Source of the DNA: Rhizophagus sp. LPA8_4_AMF
Lineage: Eukaryota > Glomeromycota > Glomeromycetes > Glomerales > Glomeraceae
Direction of reading: 5' to 3'
Length of the DNA: 23,618 nt
Assembly (NCBI GenBank): GCA_021464525.1
Contig: JADRCO010001006.1
Location: forward strand, 1 to 23,618
In this document: one piece after another, positions 1 to 8,985 of the stretch
How positions within the stretch are numbered: the stretch's first letter is position 1
How the letters are laid out: each line of letters begins with the position of its first letter
The notes under the pieces: model-generated
What the model was told of the DNA's origin: nothing
Seen by the model: the letters and a program-made list of their open reading frames with translations, nothing else
The model's database searches: none
Program-made: the position numbers and the translations under genes

Positions 1-699
1 AAAATATAGTTATTCCAAATTTCAGTATATTTTATATATTAACGTATAAATTAAATGTCAAAATTTCTTTTTGGCTATAAATCAGACATGCCAAATTTGG
101 TTAATTTTTTGATTGACTATGAATCAGAAATGCCGATTTTGATACTATTTCCGATTTTCAGCCAATTTTTTGCTGATTTATCACGTGTCCGATTTGTCTT
201 ATTTCGACCAGTGTAGTATATATAGAGAAATCAGCATTTATTATTTATGTATCTATTTAATAACTTTAAAGTGTAATTTAGGTATTTTGGTTATATGAAA
301 ATCACTTTTATGCATTAAGTGAAAATTGCTTTGTAAGATCAAAATTACCTATATATTAAATTTTGTTAATTTTTATTTAATATATGAAGTTATATTATTA
401 GTATTACATTAATTTCAAATAAAGATCCTTCTTAATAGTTCAGTATAAGTAATAACTTTTTTTTTTTAATAAAAGTGTAGGGATGGTTAATAAGTTTATT
501 CTTGCTTTTTAAATTAAATTATTATTCAGCCTAATAGAATTATGCAGATTTTCATAAACTGATATTTTTATTAAGCATAACAATATTAAATACATAATTA
601 TACATAATTGATATAATAACAGATAAGGTGAAGTAAAAAAAATGGTAGAAATGAAAATTTTTATAGAAAAGTAGATTTAAAAATAGTTATAATTAATGC
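1..699. other. AT-rich gene-free stretch with a short direct repeat
   Basis: No open frame of note on either strand. An imperfect direct repeat of about 30 bases lies at 71-100 and 113-142, with a shared core resembling CTATRAATCAGAMATGCC. At 200-218 the sequence reads into CGACCAGTGTAGTATATA, which could be the right end of a MITE whose left end lies outside the window. The rest is A/T runs with nothing identifiable. Confidence 0.4.
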
Positions 700-732
700 A
701 TGATTAAAAGCATCAGAATGATAACACTTTTA

Positions 733-851
733 TTGGATGTATGTCTATATCGGTCACAAAACCCTTCAATGATTGGTGAAAATGGCCATCACATGCCCAT
801 TTTCATCCAATCATTCAGTCATATGACCAATATAGCTATTCCCCCATCCAA
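733..851. mobile_element. Small palindromic MITE, Tc1/mariner-like (TA target site)
   Basis: A 119-bp sequence that folds back on itself almost end to end. The ends are TTGGATG and its complement CATCCAA, each flanked by TA (731-732 and 852-853), as expected for a Tc1/mariner-type target duplication. The arms stay similar inward (TATCGGTCA against TGACCAATA) to the centre near 792, where GAAAATGG faces CCATTTTC. It has no coding capacity, so a short open frame crossing it (700-927) is not a gene. The same ends and the TATCGGTCAC block recur in the element at 21427, so the two belong to one family. Family assignment rests on end structure only. Confidence 0.65.
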
Positions 852-2170
852 TAATATGTATGGTATTATATTATATAAATATAATGTTACATTTGACCTG
901 TATTTTTTCAAATTTATTAAAATTTAGGCCAGAATTATGAATTTGGCCGGAATTAGAAAAAATTGTCCAGAATTAAGATTTAAAAATCGGTAATTTTAAC
1001 TGGTTAAATTAATTTCGATCAAATTTAAACTTTATATATGTGTTATATATTTAAAAGAGATGCTATAGTAAAAATTTTATTATAGTATTCATAATAAAAA
1101 AATTTTGCTCCTAAAATTATATGACATATTCCCTGTCTGTTAAATTAAGAAGAAATTTCCCCCAAATGCATATAACAAAATCTATCCTAGGAATTATATA
1201 AAAAGTTGATGTCCTGGTTAATGAACCCTTTTATCCGCCTTGTGCAAGTAAAACGAAAAATCAAGCGAATAATCAAAACTTACTATTTTTTACATCACCA
1301 ATATTATCATTCAAACAAACGAGTATATTCCGCAAAGTAATAATAAAGTAAGTTGATTTATTGCTCAGCCAGCTTCTTGGAACATGTCATCATGATGTTA
1401 ATCGATTTTCCCGTCTCTATAGATGTTACAAAATAAAACGGACATATTACTCTTCTTGTTATATATCGGTATTTTGACCTTTGCCGAGAAAATCTTTGAC
1501 TATCATCTGCAACGGCACAGCAAAAAGTTTTACGCAGTACATCAAACATCACGTGCCGAATTCTTAATGTTTGACGCAGTATCGTACTAGTGATAAAAAA
1601 ATTATGCGTCAAATTTCTTAAAAATCAAGGCGGATTGAATATTCTGAAAACGAGATGTAATGGTAAGTGTGAATCGGTAACATTACATTACTTTTTACAT
1701 CAGTTGCTAATCTCCCGATTTATGCTGTAGATTCGAAATTATTCAATCTCGAGAAACTTCTCTTGCGGAACTTAGCTAAAATCGAAAATTTCTATATAAT
1801 CTGTGTGGGTAGGAGTGATTTATATTGGCGGGGGTCTTGTAAACATAGTTTATTACGTCTTTGTAGAAAATGGAATCTCGTAGTTATATAGTGATAGAAA
1901 TAAATGTTATCGGAAAAGTGAGAATGCAAGGAAATAAATAACTTGATGCTGGACTCACATTAAATGGCCTAGGATCCGTGTATTCCCTCCCCCTTTGATA
2001 GCATAATACATTTTGCTTGCTTCTCTAGCATTTTTTCACTTCCCTAATTAACACATGCATGTGGCAAATAAAAAAATTCTACAACGTATAAATAATGATG
2101 CTTGTGTACTTATCTATTTGGAAATCGGGACTTTTGATCATGACTGCGCTCAGCTGAATGCTGTAATTGA
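852..2170. other. Intergenic stretch, moderately higher GC, no recognised gene
   Basis: An 84-codon minus-strand frame at 1358-1612 is the longest here. It has no recognisable domain, signal peptide or repeated motif, and I do not call it a gene. GGCCAGAATT/GGCCGGAATT motifs recur at 928-985 and look like the tail of a degenerate repeat. The segment 1200-2050 is less AT-biased than its surroundings and could be untranslated or decayed coding sequence, but nothing in it can be named. Confidence 0.35.
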
Positions 2171-2173
2171 AGT

Positions 2174-2487
2174 GTCGTCACGTGGTGGCAATGGGGCGGC
2201 GAGCCGGCTGACCAAACCATCTTTGTCAACGAAGCACTAGAGTGCCAGCGTCGCCACGTAACCATTCACTGATAGACCGTAACCATTCACAAAGTCTACC
2301 CTTGATACGCCGACTTCGTCAAAGAGACAAATGTCGAAACACAACAGAAACATCCCCGCAGACGAGATCAGGTCGTTACATGGTGGCAATGGGGCAGACC
2401 ATTTCAAAGCATCTTGTCAACGAAGTACTTAAGTGCTTGCGTCGCCATGCAACCGTTCACTGATAGACCTTACACTTGATACGCCTA
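2174..2487 (+). repeat. Imperfect direct repeat pair, about 120-140 bp units
   Basis: Two copies about 198 bp apart: 2174-2315 and 2372-2487. Both begin TCGTYACRTGGTGGCAATGG and continue through TCTTGTCAACGAAG or its near match, then GCGTCGCCA, AACCRTTCACTGATAGACC and CTTGATACGCC. The first copy has a further internal duplication of GTAACCATTCAC (2258-2290). The repeat is much more GC-rich than the window average. Two short plus-strand frames overlap it (2055-2240 and 2242-2463) but align poorly between copies, so I take this as non-coding duplicated DNA of unknown origin. Confidence 0.6.
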
Positions 2488-2671
2488 GATCGGGACGCTG
2501 ACAGTCTGCGAGCGCGAAAAAAATCAAATGTTGAAAAATACCTAGGGTAAATGAATGATCGAATCGTAAATCACATGATATGACCAATAGTATTTCGATC
2601 ATACTGGAATACTTTACGCGTTTTTACTCAGTAATACAGTAATACTTCTATCAGTTCTAATGTATAATACT

Positions 2672-3177
2672 ATGGTGCTAGTTTGGATACGCAATAATCT
2701 CAAAGACCTGAAGCCGGAAAACTTATACAAAGCGTTCAACTTCTCACACAAATCACGAAGGTTTACCGAAAAAATAATTGCGAGAGCTCCTCGTGATAAT
2801 CAAGGATGAGAGAAATAGTTCCAATCGCAAGAGAGCGATTTGTCTGTTAGATTCTTTCGAGGTAATTGTGGCTTTCGCCACTAGTTGTTAAACGAATAAG
2901 TTAGCTTGATTAAATTTGACAGGCGTGGACACAATCAATCAGTTGCGAGTTGTACTGGCTAATCGTAGAAACCTCACTCGACAAGGTGTGTTTATATTTT
3001 TTTTAGTCGAAGCTAGATAGATCGCTGACTAATTACTTATTGATATGATCTTCACAGGCAACACACGAAGTTGCAGGACGAAGCTTTGCATACGAAACCA
3101 TCAAAACAATTAACAAGTTCGCTAGAAAAATAAACGAAGAAGAGAAATGGAAACCTTCTGGGTATATAAATAACTAC
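2672..3177 (+). pseudogene. Exon-like fragments of an unrecognised spliced gene
   Basis: Three short open blocks are bounded by fungal-type splice signals and share one phase. They are about 2778-2861 (donor GTAATT), 2923-2985 (acceptor TTTGACAG, donor GTGTGT) and 3058-3177 (acceptor TTCACAG, donor GTAAGT). The last two are exactly 21 and 40 codons. The third block encodes a charged, lysine/glutamate-rich helix-like stretch containing THEVAGRSFAYETIKTINKF and KINEEEKWKPSGYI. Just upstream a 45-codon frame from ATG 2672 (containing LKDLKPENLYKAFNF) runs to TGA 2807 in the neighbouring frame, suggesting a frameshift. The next downstream open block does not join in phase. No family is recognised. 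This may be a decayed gene or a gene whose true exon borders I misread. Confidence 0.35.
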
Positions 3178-3285
3178 GTAAGTATACGTTAATACCAGTG
3201 TTCTTTTAATGTTTTTTTTATAAGATCCTGTCTCGTGTTTCAATTTCTATTAATTTTCTTTTTTTACAAATTATAACATTTAGTA

Positions 3286-3690
3286 GTAAATGCGGTTAGT
3301 AGTATTTATGGAGGGAGATCACTAGACTGTGAAAAATTTATAGACTCCTTATACGGTGTTGATGCTAGAACAGAACCGCCCAATAAGCAATTGGTCGAAA
3401 TAGATCGTGGAAAGAAAGAATTCATAAAAAGTCGTATTATCGCTAGTATTAGGATACAAGTAAAGGAAGGAACGCAGTTAGTAATATTTATGGCGGAATC
3501 AAATCGTGAAAATTTAAAAAATTCCTTATAACGGTGTTGATGCTAGAACAGATAAGGAAAGCCCACCAAATTTCTCACACGTCCAAAACCCGAAGGACCA
3601 GATCATGGCAAGAAAGTATTTTATAAAAAGTCGTAATTATCGTTAGCATTAGGATACAAGCACCGTTAGTAGTTAGTATTATTCTTTTAT
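3286..3690 (+). pseudogene. Tandemly duplicated coding-like module, decayed
   Basis: Two copies of a roughly 180-bp module start near 3290 and 3474. They share GCRGTTAGTARTATTTATGG, GGTGTTGATGCTAGAACAGA, AAAAAGTCGT and ATTAGGATACAAG, and a third start (GTTAGTAGTTAGTATT) is seen at 3665. An uninterrupted plus-strand frame runs 3286-3531 (82 codons) through copy one into copy two, encoding YGVDARTEPPNKQLVEIDRG and then a basic stretch with FIKSR. Copy two has the same YGVDART and YFIKSR peptides, but in shifted frames with stops. The conserved peptide shows the module was once translated. It follows the exon-like blocks at 2778-3177 and may belong to the same dead gene. Product unknown. Confidence 0.4.
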
Positions 3691-3930
3691 ATGCCCAGTG
3701 TAATATTATACAATGTAGCCACAGTGGACACCATGAAAGAATGTAAAAATTCTATTTCTTGGTGGCCGGCAGGAGTACGGATTACCGTTAGCTTTTTCAT
3801 CGCGATGGTTGCCAAACTTTCGTCCTTACGAAAGCCAACTCAAAGGTGCAAAGAGCCAGCCAACTATTACTGTTGGTTTTTTACCTTGAGTGTGAAGGAC
3901 GTTGTAGGCAGATGGGATATATCTTGAACA
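3691..3930 (+). other. 78-codon open frame, uncertain
   Basis: An open frame with ATG at 3691 and stop at 3925-3927, containing a cysteine/tryptophan-rich C-terminal part (SLRKPTQRCKEPANYY then WFFTL). Base composition is less AT-rich than the F-box array, which fits former coding sequence. There is no recognised domain, no clear start context, and it sits directly after a decayed repeat module. It is probably a remnant; I would not annotate it as an active gene. Confidence 0.2.
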
Positions 3931-4189
3931 ATCGGAAAAAATCTAACCGTAATAAGTGTCTTTAATCCCAGATACATAGAAGCTCCATTTCAAAATAAAT
4001 AGTGACGATTCAATCTATTTTTGCTTTAATTGACAAGATTGAGGGATAGTAATCAGATAATCAGATGAAAAGCTCTGTAATTGCGCATAGTGAAGTCTTC
4101 ATAGCTATCTGAATCGTCTCACATTGTGATCTTTTTACGTTATTTGTCCATTATTTTTCATTAGAATAAAAAAAATAAAAGGACCGTAC

Positions 4190-4464
4190 TTATGGGTAGC
4201 AGCGAAGCATATTTTGGCCATTACCAAAAGAAATTATAAATGGGAAATAGCTTTTCAGCTTGAAGTTGTTGGTGATGAAGCGCTGGATGTATTGATTATG
4301 CAATAAAAGCTCTCAAAGGGGAAGTTACAATGGGATTTGCTCAGAACCTAGTCCAATGCGAAGTAAATAATAATAAGAGAAAGCGTAATAGGGTGGTACA
4401 TTTGGCGGCGACTTCGACTAAACTAATGTCACACTTGGAGTACACTATTGGAATTTTTTAATAT
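4190..4464 (+). pseudogene. Crinkler (CRN)-like effector fragment, frameshifted
   Basis: Three overlapping frames give pieces that, in order, resemble the C-terminal domain of Rhizophagus Crinkler-type proteins. These are VAAKHILAITKRNYKWEIAF with LEVVGDEALD (4197-4315, then a TAA), then DYAIKALKGEVTMGFAQNLV followed by NNNKRKRNR (about 4294-4395), then FGGDFD in the third frame (about 4400-4417). From knowledge of the family, the order KWEIAFQLEVVG, DYAIK, GFAQN, KRKR, FGDDFD is typical. At least two frameshifts and stops make it non-functional. No N-terminal LQLFA-type trafficking domain is seen upstream. Crinklers are secreted or nuclear effector-like proteins in oomycetes and are also expanded in arbuscular mycorrhizal fungi. 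Identification is from recalled family motifs and was not searched. Confidence 0.6.
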
Positions 4465-5370
4465 CCTCTTAAGACGTTCACAACATTATCATGGGAATAT
4501 TTTCGTAACTTACCACGACTGATGCATGTCCATTTCCTGATTGTTTAAGAACATTGAGATTATCGATAGTGTCAACTCCACTGCAGCCAACACTGGAAAG
4601 GATTTTCAGTCAAGTACTTCATTGGTAATTGGGAGGATGGAAAAACAACTTCAAATCAATCCAATTGAAACTACGGGAAAAAATAGATGTACGTGTATGA
4701 AAGTAGAATATTTTAACCCGATCCTCGGATAATGAGGCTTCTGTCGTCTCTTTCAGCAAAAAAAAATTCTAAGAATCAGGTTAAAGGAGACTCTATCGTA
4801 TTAAAATGCCGACTCGAATTTCTAAAATTAGGACTCTATAGAGTATCTGTACGAGGAATTGAGGGTTCTATTTAATGTAAATGTTGAAGAATAATATAAC
4901 AACATACATCATGAAACCTTAATCATTTTGGAAAAGAACTAGAGAAGCGTTTTACTTATTACGATAAACCTACAAAGAACATGAAATCATGATGATGTCA
5001 GAATCAGTTCCAATAAAGGTTACCACGGCTGCATTTGGAAGATTTACGGGTCTTATAAAAATATACTCAATATAATTCACTAGTAGATAAAACTCTATTC
5101 GGTATCATTTAATGACAATAAATAATAGTGCTTAAGAAGGAGGTAAGATTTTGTGATCGCAATACGGGCGTGACGCCTGTCATATCTGCTAATATTGCAC
5201 TACTGTCTAATTGGATGTATGAAAAAAGTCTAATGAAACAATGAAATAATTCTTTAGTATGCACCCGGACTTCACATTAGTAAATGGCTTGTTGTGAGCG
5301 AAAAAATGCAATGCACGGGTTTCGTGTCAAAATCCAGTTTCTTCTGATTTTTCTTAAAGAACATCAAACT
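4465..5370. other. Gene-free stretch, possible decayed coding DNA
   Basis: A 63-codon frame at 4541-4732 has no recognisable domain. The overlapping frame there contains CPFPDCLRTLRL, faintly reminiscent of an LRR, but it is too short to call. The sequence is less AT-rich than the F-box array and has many stops in all frames. I see no repeat or RNA gene. It lies between the Crinkler-like and BTB fragments and may hold further unrecognised relics. Confidence 0.35.
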
Positions 5371-5608
5371 TATCAGTGAGTTCAAATGACCTTTCCTTAT
5401 ATTAAATGATAGTGATGATTTTAATGTCATTATTCAAGTTGGTGAAAACCAAAATATGAAAGAATTTCAAGCACACTCAATAATTTTACGTGCTCGTTCA
5501 CTTTATTTTAAAAGTGCATTATCAACTAGATGGGTTACAAAGAAGAATACATATCAAAGTGATGCTCGTTATAGTGTAGAAAGAATCACGAATGTCATGA
5601 AATTATGA
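5371..5608 (+). pseudogene. BTB/POZ-domain gene fragment, truncated
   Basis: The plus strand encodes SSNDLSL, then after a one-base shift near 5400 the stretch LILNDSDDFNVIIQVGENQN, KEFQAHSIILRARSLYFKSA and LSTRW. This is the start of a BTB/POZ domain: the D-D-F/Y-N-V strand, the F-x-A-H-S motif and the R-S-x-Y-F helix are all present. In Glomeromycotina such domains usually head BTB-TLDc or BTB-kelch proteins, which act as Cullin-3 adaptors. After about 60 residues the resemblance stops and the frame ends at a TGA. Neither the rest of the BTB fold nor a TLDc domain follows. It is therefore a 5' relic with a frameshift and lost 3' end, next to the F-box array. Confidence 0.7.
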
Positions 5609-5732
5609 TTAGGAAATTTTTCGCGCCATTGTCACATGACTTTCGCTTATAAATAAATAAAAATTTTTATTTATGCTGTAATTACATAAATTAAAAGAAA
5701 TAAACACCGTTGAACTACGTTAAGTAATTTAT

Positions 5733-6261
5733 TAACTGTTAACTGTATATTAAAGGAGAACATCTAATTAAAATGGAAGATAAAAAGAAAGATAATTCTT
5801 TGAATTCTACTTCATTTTCATCAATATAACCTACTTGAAGATATTTAAGATTAGGTAACCATAAACTTTCCTCATAATTTTTTCCTTCATCAAATATATC
5901 AAACTTCTTACACTTATTATATTTCTATTACAAATACACTTATTAAACTTTAATTCTTGCAAATTTTGTAAATATTTTAAAACTAATCAGCGCATTATTA
6001 AATTATGTAGAGATTTTTTTAAAGATTCTAAAATTATATTTATACCCGTTCTGGAATATCAAATAACTTCAATTATGTTGAGATCTAATTAAAGAAGCAA
6101 GTTGATTAGCTTCACTTATTATTCCTTGCATCATTCCAAATCCACAGGAAACATAAAGTAGGAAAATCGATTTTAACGATTAATTTTTGAATATTATGAC
6201 AAATTTGTGAAAGGGAAGAGAATATTTTATATTTACTTTCTTTTAAAGTGAGTACGAGTTT
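5733..6261 (-). pseudogene. F-box/LRR array copy 1: remnant of the 3' half
   Basis: Clearly homologous to the last ~500 bases of the full-length F-box genes downstream. The blocks for the WLPNLKYLQ motif, the acidic D-E-K-E-E-E-F-N-E-L-S-F tail, NLQELRFNKC and the ICHNIQKLIIRI strand are all recognisable on the minus strand. It carries several small deletions and frameshifts, for example the loss of about 30 bases between the LRR blocks near 5972. Homology stops at 6261, where the intact genes continue into the F-box half. Only about 30 bases further right, the conserved upstream sequence of the family (AATAAATAACAGATAAG, 6297-6314) reappears. The N-terminal half was therefore removed by an internal deletion, and this copy was once complete. 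Confidence 0.85.
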
Positions 6262-6592
6262 ATAGTGTCAGGAAATTAAATCCTCATCATATACAGAAAT
6301 AAATAACAGATAAGCGTATAAGCGTATAACAACGTCTTGCACAGATCATCACTTTTGTATACATCTCTAACAGGTAGTACAATCTTAATCTTATCAATAA
6401 ATAGAAAGCTATGTCGTATAAATTTCAAATATTTTAAATATTTTATTATATAAAATATTGTCATCCGTACGGTCAGCCTTTCTTAACGAATTTCTCATTA
6501 TAGATCTTCAGTACAGTCCTGATTTTAACGTATAAAAAAATCTCGTTTGCTAGTTAAATTCAGTATACCGTTAACGAAAAAAAAACCTCATG

Positions 6593-7233
6593 CATCTTTT
6601 ATGTAAAAATTTTTGATGAAAATTTTCCGACTATTAAATACAAAAAAATAAACACACCGGTATTTGCTTACCTTTTAATATTTTTTATAGCTTTATTGAT
6701 TTAAAAAGTCGCTGATTCAATCTTAAACCTGAAAACGCGACGGTTATCGATATTATTATATTATACCACAATATTTTCTTTATATACCTTAGTCTAATCT
6801 GTGTTAATCTTGTCTCCCTAATAAAAAATTTTATTAGCTTTATCAGGTAGAGTTATACTGGTTCCTACATCATTAATGTTCAGACTTCAGATGTCTATTA
6901 TTGCGTATTATAGGAGATGGGGTCCCCACCTTTTGGCTAAAGTTTTGATATTCTACTTTTGAATATATACTTTAACTTAAAACCCTTAATAAGTTTATAA
7001 TCAAGAATATACAATTCTTATAAAACTTAATATAGATAATGAGCTTTTATTTAAAGTTTAATTTACCCAAAGCATAAATAGGCCCACTAAAAATTATGAG
7101 TTTGTAATTTATTACATAAAATTTATTTTTAAAATACTTATTTATAATATAAATAATGAAAAACAATTATTATAAAATATATATATATAGTAAATATGTA
7201 TCAATACTTAATATCATAATTTTAGTAAAATTG
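6593..7233 (-). repeat. Duplicated 3' flank of F-box copy A
   Basis: This non-coding block recurs 3' of every array member: 10835-11992 (B), about 13640-14313 (C), about 16390-17452 (D) and about 20100-21273 (last stub). Shared landmarks are GATTTAAAAAGT followed by CCGATTCAATCTTAAACCTG (here with CGCTGATTC), TATTGCGTATTATAGGAGAT, AATATAGATAATGAG and AGTTTAATTTACC. The copies are collinear apart from inserted MITEs. It shows that the duplication unit spans gene plus flanks. No coding frame is conserved across copies. The part nearest the stop codon may be 3' untranslated sequence. Confidence 0.8.
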
Positions 7234-8502
7234 TTAAATATTACTATATACTAAAGGAGAACACCTAATTAAAATTGAAGATATAATGAATGATAATTCA
7301 TTGAATTCTTCTTCATTTTCATCACTATAATCTACTTGAAGATATTTAAGATTAGGTAACCATAAACCTTCCCCATAATTTTTTTTATCATCAAATATAT
7401 CTTTCTTATATTTCTTATTACTAAAAAATATATTTCTTTTACATATACAGTTATTAAACCTTAGTTCTTGCAAATTTTGTAAATATTTTATGTTAAGTAA
7501 AATAGTGCCATTATAATCTATCCGTGCATTATTAAGAATCAAAATTTTTAATGAATTACGCTGAGATTCTTTTAAAGATTCTAAAGTTTTATCTATACCC
7601 ATTTCTGGAGTACCAAATAATTCAAAATGAACTAAATTATGTTGAGATCTAATTAGAGTAGCAAGTTGATAAGATTCTACCCGTATTAATCCATAGAAAG
7701 GGTAATGAATTCTAATGATTAATTTTTGAATATTACGACAAATTTGTGAAAGGGAAGAGAACAATCCACATCCACTTATAGTAAGTACGAGTTCAGTTAA
7801 ATTGCCAAAAAATTGAGTAATTTCAGGAATTTTCGATTCCTTAATTAATGAATCAAGAATATAATTATCCCGGTTACTAAAATAATTGTGATCATCATCG
7901 ATATCAACTTTAGAATTTTTCATCTTAGATTTTGTATCAAATGAAAGTATTTTTAACTTTGGTGTATTCATAATAAAGTATCTTATTATAGTGTCAAATG
8001 TTAAAGGTGAATAATTGTCTTTGTTGAATTTTGAATTGGATTTATTCCATTTATTCCAATCTTTAATTGCACAATATAATTCATGCAAGTCCAATACAAA
8101 TAAAAATTCGAAATAATCAAATGTAATTCTTTCACTTTTCGCTTTAATAATTCCTTTTTCAACGAATTCCTTATCATGTTTAATTAACAAATAGGTCATC
8201 AATAAATTAGTAGCTTGATATTGACGTTTCTTATTTGAACAGTGACATTGTTTAGAATTTGTAAATCGTGAATAAACTGAAGAGTTTATTTTATTGCAAG
8301 TGTATAAGAAATGAAATGGTTGTCTCCATAATAAATCTACCGTTTCTTTACACCAATCTCGAGAAACTAATAAGCAAGAATGAAGAGATTTTTTATCATT
8401 TTTTAAATGAAGAACAATCGGACGAATTAATTCTGGTGGAAGTGTTTTAGAATATCTAACATCATTTTCGTTCTTTTTTTTGAAAAAATTTAAAAGTTGC
8501 AT
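7234..8502 (-). CDS. F-box/LRR-like protein, array copy A (422 aa)
   Basis: Predicted SCF ubiquitin-ligase adaptor. The F-box is at residues 21-63 (LPPELIRPIVLHLKNDKK then SCLLVSRDWCKETVDLLW), with the L-P-P-E-L-I entry motif and the two tryptophans (W50, W59) typical of fungal F-boxes that bind Skp1. A lysine-rich leader (FFKKKNEND) precedes it. The remainder shows irregular LRR-like strands: NTPKLKILSFDT, NLTELVLTI, NIQKLIIRI, HNLVHFELF, NSLKILILNN, YLQNLQELRFNNC and LPNLKYLQVDY. No introns or stops. It is shorter than copy C (449 aa) because it lacks most of the segment between SFDTK and the acidic loop and part of the segment before ESYQLATL. The start matches the paralogs. Substrate unknown. 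The neighbours on both sides are relics, so this is the leftmost intact copy. Confidence 0.85.
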   Translation of the reverse strand: MQLLNFFKKKNENDVRYSKTLPPELIRPIVLHLKNDKKSLHSCLLVSRDWCKETVDLLWRQPFHFLYTCNKINSSVYSRFTNSKQCHCSNKKRQYQATNLLMTYLLIKHDKEFVEKGIIKAKSERITFDYFEFLFVLDLHELYCAIKDWNKWNKSNSKFNKDNYSPLTFDTIIRYFIMNTPKLKILSFDTKSKMKNSKVDIDDDHNYFSNRDNYILDSLIKESKIPEITQFFGNLTELVLTISGCGLFSSLSQICRNIQKLIIRIHYPFYGLIRVESYQLATLIRSQHNLVHFELFGTPEMGIDKTLESLKESQRNSLKILILNNARIDYNGTILLNIKYLQNLQELRFNNCICKRNIFFSNKKYKKDIFDDKKNYGEGLWLPNLKYLQVDYSDENEEEFNELSFIISSILIRCSPLVYSNI

Positions 8503-8640
8503 TATTATGGCTGATAATGAAACGAAATCCGGAATAAATAACAGATAAGGAAAATTTTAATGTATCACAATGCCTTACGTTATAATCACATGATCAACAA
8601 TCAAATATACACAATCGTTTGCCATGCGGCGTGACATTGC
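8503..8640 (-). promoter_or_regulatory. Conserved upstream region of F-box copy A
   Basis: The block read on the minus strand as CCTTATCTGTTATTTATTCC (8531-8550 in plus coordinates) is shared with copies B and C and the 5' relic of copy 1. It contains a GATA-factor-type hexamer (CTTATC). TTAAAATTTTCC follows just upstream. Conservation could simply reflect recent duplication, so a promoter role is an inference. Compared with B, about 90 bases are missing between the CCTTA block and TTATAATCACATGATCA. Confidence 0.4.
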
Positions 8641-8659
8641 GTGCAGCTGCTAATCAATT

Positions 8660-8985
8660 GGTCAGGTGATACTCCGGGATTAACAAAGCTGGTGTTTAAC
8701 AGGGCATAATAGTTATCAAGGATATTAATATGGTGCTTTGTGTGAATTATCCGGTGTAACCATCAAACTCTTTATCTGATACACATGATATTTTAACCAC
8801 CACCAATTATAAAATACCGGATAAATTTGCATTATCCGGTATCACGTGATTTATTATTAATTAAAAATGGTTATAATAAATCGTGTATCAGGCATTTAAA
8901 ATCGCTTGTATCAGGCAATAAATCACGTGGTACCGGATAAATCACTTATTCGGCACGAAGTGCCGAATAACTATTAATTATCTAA
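8660..8985. mobile_element. Palindrome-rich insertion with a Helitron-like 3' end
   Basis: Sequence absent from the other array copies, lying between the copy A upstream flank and the transposase relic. It has nested inverted repeats: ATACCGGATAA/TTATCCGGTAT (8814-8842), CCGGTATCACGTGATTTATT facing AATAAATCACGTGGTACCGG, and a perfect 11-bp hairpin TTATTCGGCAC-GAA-GTGCCGAATAA (8946-8970). The hairpin is followed after 11 bases by CTAA and then T (8982-8986), the arrangement of a Helitron 3' end. The transposase reading frame begins immediately after the CTAA. The 5' boundary is unclear and no Rep/helicase is present, so this would be a non-autonomous copy at best. Confidence 0.4.

Noticed and set aside
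700..927. 75-codon plus-strand open frame
   Set aside because: It spans the palindromic MITE at 733-851, and its peptide is a translation of inverted-repeat DNA.
1358..1612. 84-codon minus-strand frame as a small gene
   Set aside because: No domain, no signal peptide and no repeat elsewhere in the window; composition alone is not enough.
6276..6464. 62-codon minus-strand open frame, hydrophobic
   Set aside because: It lies in AT-rich flank next to the copy 1 remnant. Apparent hydrophobicity is what A/T-rich codons give, and no homolog is seen in the other units.
8268..8450. 60-codon plus-strand frame antisense to the F-box, repeated in all four copies (also 13107-13289, 15429-15611, 18562-18744)
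   Set aside because: It lies wholly opposite the conserved F-box codons, so its conservation is explained by the sense gene. No independent start context or domain.
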